Shown here one piece after another: positions 24,714 to 34,146 of a stretch of DNA of 46,919 nucleotides. How positions within the stretch are numbered: the first letter of the stretch is position 1; every line of letters begins with the position of its first letter. A program made the translations under genes and the position numbers. Origin of the DNA: a virus; IMG/VR virus record IMGVR_UViG_3300044640_002616, positions 1 to 46,919 of that record; one strand, 5' to 3'. Under the pieces are notes generated by a model. That model was given only the letters and a program-made list of their open reading frames with translations, was not told the origin of the DNA and searched no databases.

Positions 24714-25514
24714 ATGTTTGACTTTTTAAAGACGGTTACAGTAGTGGATACTGTTACTGACAAGATTCGCAAAGTTAGTAGTCCACGTAAAGAAAGAAAT
24801 CCAGAAGGATTAACTATCAGGCTGTTTAGAGATGGTAGTGTATATCCTTCACTTGAACTTATTGAGAAGTTCAATTTAGAATACCCAGTATTAGAAGCTG
24901 GTGAAACTCCTGCCAATTGTGGTAATGGTTTTGATGTGATTGACACAGATAAGTTTCCAGCTTTCCAAGTTGGTAAACGTATCCTTATCATTTCTCCTGT
25001 AAACAGGAAGAATGGTAAGATTGATTTATTTGGTAGTACTACCTATGATGAAAACGGCGTACCAAAAAGCAAAGTTGCTGAGCAAGGTGCTAAGACTTTC
25101 GGCCAAGATGAGTTCATCGGATTGGTTGAAGACATTTATGGCATCACTTTCGCTAAAGCGGCTGTTAAAGCTAAGGAAGCGACTGAAACTACAAAAGCTG
25201 TAACTGCACAACCTGCTGTTGAAGGTGTTGAGTTTGTAGATTTACAGTTTGTTGTTAATCCTAGCACAGGTCAGCCTTGGGGATTACCTACAGGTAAAAC
25301 TGTAACATGGATTCCAAAGAAAGTAAGCCGTGGAGAAAAGGCTGGTGAATACACTATTCAACGTAGAGAATTACCAGTGTTCTACGCTTTATTGCCAAAG
25401 GACATTATCCCTGCTGAACAATCTTCAGCTGCTACGGATGAAATAGATAACACTGGACAAGATGGAGGTTATGAGGAAGAATCAGTTGTTCAGCAAGAAC
25501 TTGCGGAAGCTTAA
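24714..25514 (+). CDS. hypothetical protein with acidic tail (possible ssDNA-binding)
   Basis: This 266-residue protein has no domain I can name. It has a beta-rich N-terminal half, an Ala/Lys/Glu-rich linker (T-E-T-T-K-A-V-T-A) and a strongly acidic C-terminal tail (D-G-G-Y-E-E-E-S). An acidic tail after an Ala/Gln-rich linker is typical of SSB-type proteins that recruit partners. Position between the nucleotide genes and primase supports such a role, but the evidence is contextual. A terminator follows. Confidence 0.6.
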   Translation: MFDFLKTVTVVDTVTDKIRKVSSPRKERNPEGLTIRLFRDGSVYPSLELIEKFNLEYPVLEAGETPANCGNGFDVIDTDKFPAFQVGKRILIISPVNRKNGKIDLFGSTTYDENGVPKSKVAEQGAKTFGQDEFIGLVEDIYGITFAKAAVKAKEATETTKAVTAQPAVEGVEFVDLQFVVNPSTGQPWGLPTGKTVTWIPKKVSRGEKAGEYTIQRRELPVFYALLPKDIIPAEQSSAATDEIDNTGQDGGYEEESVVQQELAEA

Positions 25515-25550
25515 TTTTAACTCTCATTATTTTCGGTTTATTGCAAACAA

Positions 25551-25579
25551 AGTGAGTGTGTAAAAGCACTCACTTTTTA
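25551..25579 (+). terminator. rho-independent terminator
   Basis: AGTGAGTG pairs perfectly with CACTCACT around an 8-nt loop and is followed by TTTTTA. It separates the acidic-tail protein from the next gene at 25602. Confidence 0.88.
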
Positions 25580-25601
25580 CTCTACCGTCAATTATTTAAT
25601 T

Positions 25602-26366
25602 ATGAATATAGGTGTAGGTATCAATGAAAATGTAGTTATTGCTAAAGCTTCAATTGAAGATAAAGGATGGCTATGTATAGAATTAGCTCCTGCTGAGAAA
25701 GCTGGAAGTGCTGCGAAAAGTTTATTTGAAGAATTGGGAACTGCTGGTGTACAAGATGCTCCATCAGGTAGTCGTCAAATGTTATTTGATCCTAAAGTTC
25801 CTGAGAGATTGAACAAGAAAGGTGAAACTGTGCCCGATGAAAAACGCCGCGAGTTGGTAGGTAATTCTATCCGTGGAGTTAGAAATCAGTTGGTACAAAT
25901 TTGTGAACAATACATGGTTCAAGATGCTATTGATTTTATCAAGCCTGACATCATGTATGCAAATACAGGTATCTCAGACCCTGAGAGTTTTAATGCTCGT
26001 ATTTTAGACCAAGAAGTTGTATCTAAAGTTTACAACAACATGGTAAAACGCTTTGTTGAATTGATGAAGCCTTTCTTGAACCAGAAAGAATATGCTGTAC
26101 GTTTTAGATTGGCTCGCCAAAGTAAGGACAAGCATTATCCTTCTATTCCTGAGAGAGCTATTGGCGACTATCCTTTTATTGAGTTAATGAGTGTACCTCA
26201 AGCTCAATCAAAAGTTAAGTTTAGCCCTTACGAGCTTACTAACAAACTAGATGACGGAACTCCTATCTCTATGTTAGCAACTGAAGCTAAGGCTGACGGT
26301 ACTCCTGTTACAGCTACTAACGCTGCTAACGTACCCGTTGTATCAAATCCTTTTGCACACCAGTAA
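25602..26366 (+). CDS. hypothetical protein, 254 aa (replication-associated)
   Basis: This protein is not recognised. It has a beta-rich N-terminus (V-V-I-A-K-A-S-I-E-D-K-G-W), a helical middle (R-E-L-V-G-N-S-I-R-G-V-R-N-Q-L) and an Ala/Thr-rich flexible C-terminus. It is transcribed right after a strong terminator, so it probably has its own promoter and high output. That and its place before primase fit an ssDNA-binding or recombination accessory protein. Confidence 0.65.
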   Translation: MNIGVGINENVVIAKASIEDKGWLCIELAPAEKAGSAAKSLFEELGTAGVQDAPSGSRQMLFDPKVPERLNKKGETVPDEKRRELVGNSIRGVRNQLVQICEQYMVQDAIDFIKPDIMYANTGISDPESFNARILDQEVVSKVYNNMVKRFVELMKPFLNQKEYAVRFRLARQSKDKHYPSIPERAIGDYPFIELMSVPQAQSKVKFSPYELTNKLDDGTPISMLATEAKADGTPVTATNAANVPVVSNPFAHQ

Positions 26367-26382
26367 GTATTAAATTGAACTT

Positions 26383-27333
26383 ATGTTGGATGATTTCCTC
26401 ATAGGTGAAGATGAAATTTTAGAGCGTGTAGATGAATACACGCTCTATTGTTTTTACTTGGAATTTCAACCTGAGATTAAAGTAAACTACAAATCTCCTT
26501 TAAGAGATGATGATGCTCACGCATCTTTTGGAATTTACCCAACTAGTAAAACCAGAAGTAGAGAATATATCTGGAAAGACAGTGGCGGAATTGGCGAAAG
26601 TGGTGACATTTTCAGATTGGTGCAAAAACTCTTTGATTACCCAGATAGAACAGAAGCAGTATTAAGAGTTAAGAGTGATTTTAGTTTAGGAACTAAGCTA
26701 GAGCAGAAAGAGAAGATTATACGATTTATAGCTCCACCAGTAGAGCCTTGTGATTTTAGAATTATACCTAAAGCGTTTACACATGCTGATTACGTTTTTT
26801 GGCAACAATTTTACGTTACTCCAGAAATTCTACACATGTATCGTGTTTCTCCTTTGTACTGTTACTGGTCCAATCCTAAGCAGAAAGCACCTGTATTTGC
26901 TCCGTCTTTGTCCTACGTTTACAGAATTTTTAGTCGTTATCAATTGTACTTTCCTACCAGAGAAAGAGATCGCAGGTTTAGGAATGATTTGTTTCCACAT
27001 GATGTAATGGGATTAGAACACCTTACATTCAATGGGCCACTTATCATCACTAAAAGTTATAAAGACATTATGTGTCTTCGCAGTTTTGGTTATGATGCTG
27101 TTAGTCCTAAAAGTGAAAATACACCTATGCCACCAGGCTTTTTTGAATGGGTAGATGCTCGGTACAAAGACAAGTTTGTACTGTTTGATAATGACATGAA
27201 GCATCGAGGAGAATGGTATCCTTATAAAAAAGTGTACATTCCTTTAAGTTCAGGTGAGAAAGATCCTTCAGACTTCACAAAAAGATATGGATACACAGCT
27301 ACTAAAGATATGCTGCAATCCATTTTAATTTAA
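26383..27333 (+). CDS. DnaG-like DNA primase (CHC2-like plus TOPRIM)
   Basis: The N-terminal part reads like a degenerate zinc-free CHC2 domain: Y-K-S-P-L-R-D-D-D-A-H-A-S-F, then W-K-D-S-G-G-I-G-E-S-G-D. The C-terminal part is TOPRIM-like, with P-L-I-I-T-K-S-Y-K-D in the place of the usual Glu strand and V-L-F-D-N-D as the D-x-D motif. The product (316 residues) would make RNA primers beside the DnaB-like helicase. A 10-bp hairpin followed by ATTGTTTTT lies 38 nt inside the gene (26421-26455). Confidence 0.75.
   Translation: MLDDFLIGEDEILERVDEYTLYCFYLEFQPEIKVNYKSPLRDDDAHASFGIYPTSKTRSREYIWKDSGGIGESGDIFRLVQKLFDYPDRTEAVLRVKSDFSLGTKLEQKEKIIRFIAPPVEPCDFRIIPKAFTHADYVFWQQFYVTPEILHMYRVSPLYCYWSNPKQKAPVFAPSLSYVYRIFSRYQLYFPTRERDRRFRNDLFPHDVMGLEHLTFNGPLIITKSYKDIMCLRSFGYDAVSPKSENTPMPPGFFEWVDARYKDKFVLFDNDMKHRGEWYPYKKVYIPLSSGEKDPSDFTKRYGYTATKDMLQSILI
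26421..26455 (+). promoter_or_regulatory. terminator-like hairpin inside the primase gene
   Basis: AGAGCGTGTA (26421-26430) pairs perfectly with TACACGCTCT (26437-26446) around a 6-nt loop, and ATTGTTTTT follows. It is inside the first codons of the primase gene. It could slow transcription or act as an attenuator. Confidence 0.5.
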
Positions 27334-27338
27334 CCATA

Positions 27339-27629
27339 ATGTTATTTACAAGAAGTGATGTAGAGCAACGTCTTGAACGTGGTTTAACAGGTTTAACTAT
27401 ACAGTTCATTGACATTAAAAACAATGTACAAATAGGCAAACTTCAACGGCTTGGAGTTGAAATTGAAGATGAAGAATTTATGGTAAACTTTCAATTGAAT
27501 ATCAAATCGGGTTACACAAAAAAGTTTCGTGTAGACTTGTATTATTTAGCAGACAATTTAACTATTTTATATGGCGATTCATATCGAGGAGACCGCACAA
27601 ATATCAGGCGGATTCTCAAAGGAAATTGA
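27339..27629 (+). CDS. hypothetical protein, 96 aa
   Basis: This small protein is predicted soluble and beta-rich (N-V-Q-I-G-K-L-Q-R-L-G-V-E-I). It lies five bases after primase and overlaps rIIA by 59 nt. Function unknown; the overlap suggests translational coupling to rIIA. Confidence 0.6.
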   Translation: MLFTRSDVEQRLERGLTGLTIQFIDIKNNVQIGKLQRLGVEIEDEEFMVNFQLNIKSGYTKKFRVDLYYLADNLTILYGDSYRGDRTNIRRILKGN

Positions 27630-30336
27630 CGAAGGTGCTAAGAGTTTAGTGTTCGACATTCTTCAACAACACCAATATCAATTTCCAATTAAGTCCACCA
27701 TTAGAGAGATTGTTTCTAATGGTGTAGATAGTATAGCTGAGAAGAATGCTGTTTTACAAATCTTGAGTGGAGAAGCTCAAGTATCGGATTTTTATGTGGA
27801 AGAGTTAGCAGGGGATATTTACAAAGCAAGCAAGTTTAAACCTGAGTACTATAACGCAGAATTTTTAAGTAAAGAGAATAATGTAATCGTAACTTATACG
27901 GATGGTGGAACTGTTGGAAAAGATACAATTACTATTGAAGATTTTGGCGTTGGTTTAGGAGATTATAGATTGGAAGGATACTTCAATCTTGGATTTTCTA
28001 CTAAAAGAACATCAAAATTAGCTTTAGGTAAATTTGGTATCGGAGCTAAAAGTCCATTATCAGTTGGTGTACCGTTTTATAGTATTCGTACTAGACACAA
28101 TGGTAAGGAATTTCAATTTAATATCTATTCGTCTAAAGTAGAAAGTTTAGTTCCCGAGAAAGAACTTCTAATGGAAGGAGCTACATTGACGGAAGTGTTT
28201 AATCATCCACATGTGTTTGGAAATGGTTACAAATGTTACTATCGCAACACTACAAAAAACAATGGAGTATTGGTTGAAATTGCTTGTAAGAAACACCACA
28301 AAGAATCTTACATTGATGCTGTAACTAAACAACTTTTGTACTTTACCAATGTAAAGTTGTTTGTACAGAGTGGTGACACACGTACAGAAATTCCTGTTAA
28401 GGCTGACATTCTTTATGAAGATGATTTAATTGTGCTGAGTAAAAACTCAGATTACAAGAAACCACATTTACTTTTAAACAAAGTGAATTACGGTTACATC
28501 AATTTTTTAGAGTTAGAGCTGGAAGAAAAGCTAGGTAACATTGGTATCAAAATTAACTCAGAAGAAGTGTCCATTAACCCTTCCAGAGAATCTTTTATCT
28601 GGGACGATAAGACTAGAGCTGCAGTACAAAATAGTTTTGCAAAAGTGGTTGACATAGCTGAAAACGCTATCAATAAACAATTGAGCGAAAAAGACTTCTT
28701 TAAATGGTTGAGCATAGCTAGCTCTTTAGCTTCAAAAGACCGCTGGTGGCATAATGATGAAAATGATTTAGTTTCAAGGTTGGCTGGTGTAATTGATATG
28801 ACGCAAGTCCAACTTACTTACGATGGACATCATAAATTAAAATTAAATTGGCGTTTGTTTGAGGGTTTAAAAGCTCGTTATGTAAGTCTTACAACTAAAC
28901 GTGAAGGTTCTAAACTAATTAAGAAAGTTGAATACACAACAAATGAAGTGTACCAATCCATTGTCTTTAGAAAACTTCCTATTCTATTACAAGTAGATAA
29001 CACAAGTAACCGAAAGACTAAATACATTTTACAGCACGTTCACCAATCTGGATTTGTTTCGATTAGATTGTCTGCTGAGTATGTACCAGGTCAACCTATC
29101 ACACCAGAAATGGTTTCAGATGAGCAAATTTGGGATGAGATTGATATGCGTTCAGCTAACTCAGCTACTAGTCGTCAAAGCCCTAAAGAAATTTTTATTG
29201 AACTTAAAGTTAAAGTTGTTACTCTACTTAATTTAATGGTAAGTTCAACTGAAGCACGCTGGTACGAAGAGATAGAAGTTCCTGATTGGTTTACAGGTAA
29301 TAATGATGATACTGATGTGGAAGAAGACGTAGAAGAAGGTGAAGAGAAAAAAGTAGCGGTATTATCAGCAGCTGAAAGACGTAAACTTCACGGGAGTACT
29401 ACATTATCTACTTTACGTGCTAACTCTTGTGGAGTCAACAGATTTAATAAAGCTTACGAATTACAGCGTTTTGAAGTGCCTATTCGAGAAATTGATAAGT
29501 GGGCAAATAACGAAGTGTATTGGAGTAACCAAGACACAGAGCCAATGTTGCACACAATTGCAATGATGACTCGTAGAACTTTTGGAATAGGATGGAGTAC
29601 AGGTACTTTGTTTGAGGGTGTTAAATTAAAAACACAAGATCAAATTGACAATGAAATTAATTTACTTAAAGCTAAAAACTACACTGTTCCATACGCATCA
29701 GATTATATACGTTGTAATAATTTTCACGACGATTCAGAAGTACGTTTAATTCGTGTAGCTCAAGACAATGTAAAGTACTACCAAGACTTCAAACATGTAA
29801 CTAAATTTTTTAGAGAATTAAAAGGAAAAACTATCACTATGTCAAGCACATTACAACGTTGGAACACAGCTAGAATGTTAAAACAACACATAGTTAAGCT
29901 TGAGTTTCTAAATGGGTTTGCAGTGTTAAGTCCACAAAAACATGCTCAGTATAAAAAGTTAGAACTGTATGTGAACACGCATTATAAACACATTGTAGCA
30001 GGTAAGATTATTGGTACAGAACACATTAATGACCTAACTAAGTATTTAGATTCTGTAAGTCAATTTCAATTGTACGTACACCAAAACCCAGAAGATGTTG
30101 CTGGTATTGCTCAACTAGCTCAAGAAGTATTTAATCCTGCAGCTGGAGTTGAAATTAACAATGCTTGTGCTTTTGATAACGATTTATATCAAGAGTGTCA
30201 AGAATTAGTAAGCTGGGCAAATTCTGTATACACGATGTTAAACATGATACCAATTTTGACTGATGCCGAAAGCTTGTCAGAAGCTCAAGAGCAGGAGATT
30301 GTTAATTACATGAAGTACAGGAACTGCGAACTTTGA
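27571..30336 (+). CDS. rIIA: rIIA-like protein with GHKL ATPase domain
   Basis: The 921-residue protein starts with a GHKL ATPase domain. The N-box is R-E-I-V-S-N-G-V-D-S (residues 45-54), G1 is I-E-D-F-G-V-G-L-G (122-130) and G2 is G-K-F-G-I-G-A-K-S-P (153-162). This order and the pairing with an rIIB-like gene directly downstream identify a T4 rIIA-type protein. In T4, rIIA/rIIB are membrane-associated and counter prophage-encoded exclusion; the exact activity is unresolved. The remainder is long and helical and contains an acidic stretch (D-V-E-E-D-V-E-E-G-E-E). Confidence 0.85.
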   Translation: MAIHIEETAQISGGFSKEIDEGAKSLVFDILQQHQYQFPIKSTIREIVSNGVDSIAEKNAVLQILSGEAQVSDFYVEELAGDIYKASKFKPEYYNAEFLSKENNVIVTYTDGGTVGKDTITIEDFGVGLGDYRLEGYFNLGFSTKRTSKLALGKFGIGAKSPLSVGVPFYSIRTRHNGKEFQFNIYSSKVESLVPEKELLMEGATLTEVFNHPHVFGNGYKCYYRNTTKNNGVLVEIACKKHHKESYIDAVTKQLLYFTNVKLFVQSGDTRTEIPVKADILYEDDLIVLSKNSDYKKPHLLLNKVNYGYINFLELELEEKLGNIGIKINSEEVSINPSRESFIWDDKTRAAVQNSFAKVVDIAENAINKQLSEKDFFKWLSIASSLASKDRWWHNDENDLVSRLAGVIDMTQVQLTYDGHHKLKLNWRLFEGLKARYVSLTTKREGSKLIKKVEYTTNEVYQSIVFRKLPILLQVDNTSNRKTKYILQHVHQSGFVSIRLSAEYVPGQPITPEMVSDEQIWDEIDMRSANSATSRQSPKEIFIELKVKVVTLLNLMVSSTEARWYEEIEVPDWFTGNNDDTDVEEDVEEGEEKKVAVLSAAERRKLHGSTTLSTLRANSCGVNRFNKAYELQRFEVPIREIDKWANNEVYWSNQDTEPMLHTIAMMTRRTFGIGWSTGTLFEGVKLKTQDQIDNEINLLKAKNYTVPYASDYIRCNNFHDDSEVRLIRVAQDNVKYYQDFKHVTKFFRELKGKTITMSSTLQRWNTARMLKQHIVKLEFLNGFAVLSPQKHAQYKKLELYVNTHYKHIVAGKIIGTEHINDLTKYLDSVSQFQLYVHQNPEDVAGIAQLAQEVFNPAAGVEINNACAFDNDLYQECQELVSWANSVYTMLNMIPILTDAESLSEAQEQEIVNYMKYRNCEL

Positions 30337-30359
30337 TTTTACATTTTAAAACCATCAAT

Positions 30360-31226
30360 ATGATGATTACACTTAACGTGGTTGGAGACCACATTACAGG
30401 ACACTACAATGGTAAGCCCTTTGCAGTGAAATTTAGCCCTGAGAAGTACAAATTAATGGAGGAAGCTGCTAGTAAGGCTAGCACCGTTTCTACCACAGAA
30501 GAATTAATGGCTGTATTCTCAGATTTTGAAGCTCTTACCAAAGAAGACTACAAAGAATTGATTGAACATGCTCAAGGTGGTAAGTATTTATATGTCAACC
30601 AGTTTACAGGTAAAACTTACTTGAAGATTGGCAACATGATTAGCACAATTCCTTTGCCGAACGCTTTAGTAGACCGTATTATCAGCAGCGTGGATAAAAA
30701 GATTAACGACATTAATCCGTTGATTAAATGTTGGGCAAGATTCATTAGACCTGTTAAGGGTAGACCAAAGTGGAATGATACTAGAGGTGCTAACTTTGCT
30801 GCTTACATCAATGCTGAGTATGTAGATACAGCTCACGTTGCTAAATTGATTGATGAGCTTGGGCTATCAGCTGAAGCTGCAACTAAAATGGCTACTACTA
30901 GACAGGTATCAATTACCCAAGAAGGGTTATTGGTTTGCTATAAAGTAAGCCGTGAAATTTTAACTCGCTATGAGTTGAATGAGCAGGAAGAAGTACTTCA
31001 AAAAAGCAGGTATAAACCTACAGTTGACCCTGATACAGGTGTTATCACTTATGATGAGCCAGCACATAACGAAGATCGTTTGTTTGAGCCGTGGGTAATG
31101 GGTAAAGGTGGAGATGAATTTTTCTGTGGAACCAAACCTGGCCATTTCATCCGTGTAGGTGAAGTGCATTATCTTGACAGCTGGGATAAAGTAAGCACAC
31201 CAGGTTCTAAAGGGCTGCATTGCGGT
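30360..31226 (+). CDS. rIIB: rIIB-like protein, exon 1
   Basis: The frame opens at 30333, but the ATG at 30360 (MMITLNVVGDHITG) is preferred because it avoids overlap with rIIA and gives the usual short beta N-terminus. The 289-codon exon contains W-A-R-F-I-R-P-V and L-V-C-Y-K-V-S-R-E, which resemble conserved rIIB stretches. It ends at G-L-H-C-G (GGT, 31224-31226), where a group I-like intron begins. Spliced to the segment at 31722 the protein is 389 residues. Confidence 0.8.
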
Positions 31227-31721
31227 AAACTAAAGTCTGCCGCCTAACATAGTAATATGTTATGTTAAATTAAGCAAATACGGTGAAAACTAAGGTCATA
31301 TTTTAGGGGATTACATTATAATGGAAGTATTCACGTTAGAGAGTTGAGTAACAAAAGTACAATTTACATTTGTGGAGTTAATTATGAGTTTATTTCTAAA
31401 CTCCAAAATTACTTACTAAGTAAAAGTATAAAGTGCACTTCTCACGTAGAAACAAGAGACCATTAATGATAGAGTAAAATTTTATAAATACATCTATCAA
31501 AATGCTTCAATTTTCATGATTCGAAAGAAACTAAAATATGATTATGTCAATACCGTGCTAACCAGAAAGAACTGGCAGCGTAGAGCGTAGGGACTGAGCG
31601 TTAATCAAGCAATAACGTCCCCAAGAGTGCTTAACCCCGTAGTGAAACGGGTGAAAATGTACGCCAAACTACTTGGAAACTTGTAGAGGTTGAGATAAAA
31701 AGCTCAATGGGAATATGAAAG
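31227..31721 (+). mobile_element. group I-like intron without gene, in rIIB-like gene
   Basis: A 495-nt non-coding insert splits the rIIB frame. Joining GGT (31226) to GGA (31722) gives G-L-H-C-G-G-L-R-Y-I-S-G-Y-Q, a natural continuation, with U before the 5' site and G31721 at the end as in group I introns. Internal pairing supports a fold: TACGGT near 31278 with ACCGT near 31552, GGGAC with GTCCC (31590 and 31617), and CCCGT with ACGGG near 31637-31651. No endonuclease is present. The subgroup cannot be set by eye. Confidence 0.75.
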
Positions 31722-32024
31722 GGACTTAGATACATCTCTGGTTACCAACAAAAAGGTTCTGTTACACACTACATTTTTGTAGACCCAATGGATATTCATA
31801 CTGTTGGTGGATTAGGTTATGGCAGCGATGGAGCAATGACTGTAAAGCGATATTTCGTTCACGGTAGCTTCAAAGGTGTAAATAAATCTATCTACCATAG
31901 TAGTGAGTACGCCAAGTTAACTGATGCTGAATATGAAGAACTGGTTAAAAAAGCTGTTGAACAAGCTTCAGTGTCAAAAGATGAGCTAGATAACTCTATT
32001 GCTCAAACGCAAAACTTATGTTAG
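31722..32024 (+). CDS. rIIB: rIIB-like protein, exon 2
   Basis: The 101-codon exon (100 residues plus stop) reads G-L-R-Y-I-S-G-Y-Q-Q-K-G-S-V-T-H-Y-I-F-V-D-P-M-D-I. The V-D-P-x-D stretch is typical of rIIB. An internal ATG at 31788 would drop this conserved part and is not the true start. The helical C-terminus ends 9 nt before the resolvase-like gene. Confidence 0.78.
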   Translation, partial: GLRYISGYQQKGSVTHYIFVDPMDIHTVGGLGYGSDGAMTVKRYFVHGSFKGVNKSIYHSSEYAKLTDAEYEELVKKAVEQASVSKDELDNSIAQTQNLC

Positions 32025-32033
32025 AATTAGATT

Positions 32034-32513
32034 ATGAGTAGAAACCACCGCACTGCTGGCCACAATTACGAAAGATTTGAAGCTGACCAATTAAGAAAGT
32101 CAGGTTTATTTCCTAACGCAGTTTGTAGCCGTGCAGAAAGCAAATCCAGAGATGATAGTGGTGTAGATTTGATGAACAGAGAAGAATCTACTCAAGGTCG
32201 TATGGAGTATAACTTTCAATGCAAGAACTCTAGCCAGATGTTGAACTATCATAAAATCATGGAGCATATTCCGAATAGCCCAGACATTATGAATGTGATA
32301 CTACACAAATTTACATTAAAGCCTAAGAACGGAGGAACTGTGTTTGTGACTAAGGGAATGTATGCAATTTTAAAGCGAGATGATTTCTATAAGTTAATGG
32401 AATTTCGTCGTGCCTTTGAAACTGTAAAGAAAGCAAGCGATGCTTGTAAAGACCTTAACAGTACCACAGATTTGCATAAGTTAGTGGACTTGATTGATAC
32501 TATTAATTTATAA
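32034..32513 (+). CDS. PD-(D/E)XK nuclease, Holliday-junction-resolvase-like
   Basis: The N-terminal region shows S-R-A-E-S-K-S-R-D-D-S-G-V-D-L and then Y-N-F-Q-C-K-N, that is the D...QxK core of PD-(D/E)XK nucleases such as archaeal-type resolvases. At 159 residues its size fits. It may resolve recombination junctions before packaging. Its TAA overlaps the start of the next gene (TAATG). Confidence 0.72.
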   Translation: MSRNHRTAGHNYERFEADQLRKSGLFPNAVCSRAESKSRDDSGVDLMNREESTQGRMEYNFQCKNSSQMLNYHKIMEHIPNSPDIMNVILHKFTLKPKNGGTVFVTKGMYAILKRDDFYKLMEFRRAFETVKKASDACKDLNSTTDLHKLVDLIDTINL

Positions 32514-32701
32514 TGGACAATTTAACTATTAGAGCATCAGCTGCATATCAAATTGCAGCTGATGTTTTTTCATTTCTTACTCGAAGTTCTACAATTGAAG
32601 TGTTACAACAATTAGAAAGTACAACTGAAGCTAGAACAGTTGTTGAATTCGTAACTACAAATGTTAACCGAGCTCAAACTGTAAAATCTTATCTGAGTTA
32701 G
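32513..32701 (+). CDS. small hypothetical protein, 62 aa
   Basis: The helical protein (V-L-Q-Q-L-E-S-T-T-E-A-R) starts on the stop of the nuclease gene. Remarkably, codons 8-20 form a perfect terminator hairpin (32535-32570). Either the gene is translated through it, with translation affecting termination, or the frame is accidental. The protein-like composition favours a real gene. Confidence 0.5.
   Translation: MDNLTIRASAAYQIAADVFSFLTRSSTIEVLQQLESTTEARTVVEFVTTNVNRAQTVKSYLS
32535..32570 (+). terminator. rho-independent terminator inside a small gene
   Basis: CATCAGCTGCA pairs perfectly over 11 bp with TGCAGCTGATG around an 8-nt loop and is followed by six T. It lies just inside the 62-residue gene that follows the resolvase-like gene. 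Confidence 0.8.
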
Positions 32702-32761
32702 TACACATAAAATGTTGTGAGTAAAACACAATTTGGTAGAACTTTTACTACCATTTAAACC

Positions 32762-33538
32762 ATGAACGAATTGAAACCCTTAATGCATCCGCAGCCAGAT
32801 TACTCTGAAGTATCTCTGGTGTTAATTGATGGAGATTCTATTCCTTATATACTTGGTTGGAACCACAAAGACCACGATGACGTTCCATTTATGCTAAACG
32901 CTGTTGATAATTTTATGAAAGAGTTATTGCTGGTAGCCTTTGCAGATAAGTGGATTGGTGTTTTAAGTAATGACTCTGATAAAAATTTTCGTAAAGAAGT
33001 TTATAAGGTACGTAGGTACAAAGGAGATCGTACAGAAAAACCAGACTGGTATATAAAATGGAGTCCGCATATTGAAAAACATTTAGAAGAAAACTACGGT
33101 TTCCTTCGAGCTAATGAAACTGTGGAGACAGACGATGTAATTGCACGTTTGTCGGAGCTGTACCCTAATGCTCTTATAGCTTCACCTGACAAAGATTTGA
33201 AGCAGTTACCGGGTAAGCATTTTAATTATAAGAACAGTCAATTTGAAAACGTATCAGTACAGAAAGCATCTTACAATTTGCATACGCAATTACTGATGGG
33301 TGATGAAACTGACTGTATTGTTGGTGTACCCAAGTTAGGCGAAAAGACAGCAGCTAAATTGCTTACTGAGGTAGATTGGTTTGAATATACAAACCATGTT
33401 CAGATGCAGTACATCAAGTATTATGGTGAACACTACGGTAAAATTATTTTTGCTGAAACTCAAGCTGTTGTGACTTTGTTGACGGAAAGAGGTCATCCTA
33501 TGTGGGAGCAATTAAAATTTGATATAGCTTTACTTTGA
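32762..33538 (+). CDS. 5'-3' exonuclease (FEN/T5-type)
   Basis: The 258-residue protein has L-I-D-G-D-S near the start, then E-T-D-D-V-I-A-R and S-P-D-K-D-L-K-Q-L-P, then L-M-G-D-E-T-D. These are the acidic clusters that bind two metals in flap nucleases. V-P-K-L-G-E-K-T-A is the helix-hairpin-helix. It would remove RNA primers and resect ends, supplying the activity missing from the family A polymerase of this phage. Confidence 0.9.
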   Translation: MNELKPLMHPQPDYSEVSLVLIDGDSIPYILGWNHKDHDDVPFMLNAVDNFMKELLLVAFADKWIGVLSNDSDKNFRKEVYKVRRYKGDRTEKPDWYIKWSPHIEKHLEENYGFLRANETVETDDVIARLSELYPNALIASPDKDLKQLPGKHFNYKNSQFENVSVQKASYNLHTQLLMGDETDCIVGVPKLGEKTAAKLLTEVDWFEYTNHVQMQYIKYYGEHYGKIIFAETQAVVTLLTERGHPMWEQLKFDIALL

Positions 33539-33568
33539 TAAAAACCTCGAACTATCAAATGTGTAATT

Positions 33569-34114
33569 ATGAGTGAGTTCATAAGTATTATTAACGAAAA
33601 GAACCTGTGTACTTGGTACATTCTACCGTTATTAAGTCTTAACAAGAGTAGTTTCGTGGACTTTAACTTTGTCGATAGTTATATGTCCAGAGATGGTAAT
33701 GCGATAGCAGTAAAGGTAGTAAGCATAGACTTTTGTAGTGAGCTAAAAAATCACGAACACTACTCTCAAGTGTTCATTGTACCCAGTGAGGAAAAGGAAT
33801 ACATTATCTTCAATATCCCTTCAAGATGGAGAGATGATGTGAACTGTTATTTACAAGGTCAATATTCTAAATTTAGCGAAGAAGCTAAGATGTTGATTAA
33901 GTTAAACAGTGGGTTAAAGTACAATGTAGATACAGAGTGGGGAAAGAAGACAGATGCTGTTTTATTAGCTCTGGATAAACACCCAGCTTTGAGAGAACAG
34001 TGGTCTATTGAACTTACAGCTGATTCAGATTATGAAGTCCCAGAGAATTCAGAATTATTAAGCATTCCATCCGCAGAGTCTTTTATCAATTTAGAAAACC
34101 TCACTACATGTTAG
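33569..34114 (+). CDS. hypothetical protein, 181 aa
   Basis: This soluble protein is not recognised; the second half is helical and acidic. It is the last gene of the long plus-strand replication unit, and its stop codon lies inside a terminator hairpin. Confidence 0.65.
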   Translation: MSEFISIINEKNLCTWYILPLLSLNKSSFVDFNFVDSYMSRDGNAIAVKVVSIDFCSELKNHEHYSQVFIVPSEEKEYIIFNIPSRWRDDVNCYLQGQYSKFSEEAKMLIKLNSGLKYNVDTEWGKKTDAVLLALDKHPALREQWSIELTADSDYEVPENSELLSIPSAESFINLENLTTC

Positions 34115-34124
34115 TGGGGTTTTT
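34097..34124 (+). terminator. terminator overlapping the stop codon
   Basis: AACCTCACTA pairs with TTAGTGGGGTT (G-U pairs allowed) and is followed by a T-rich run. The TAG stop of the 181-residue gene lies in the stem. It closes the replication gene string. Confidence 0.85.
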
Positions 34125-34146
34125 AATTTTAAAATAGCATAGAATT

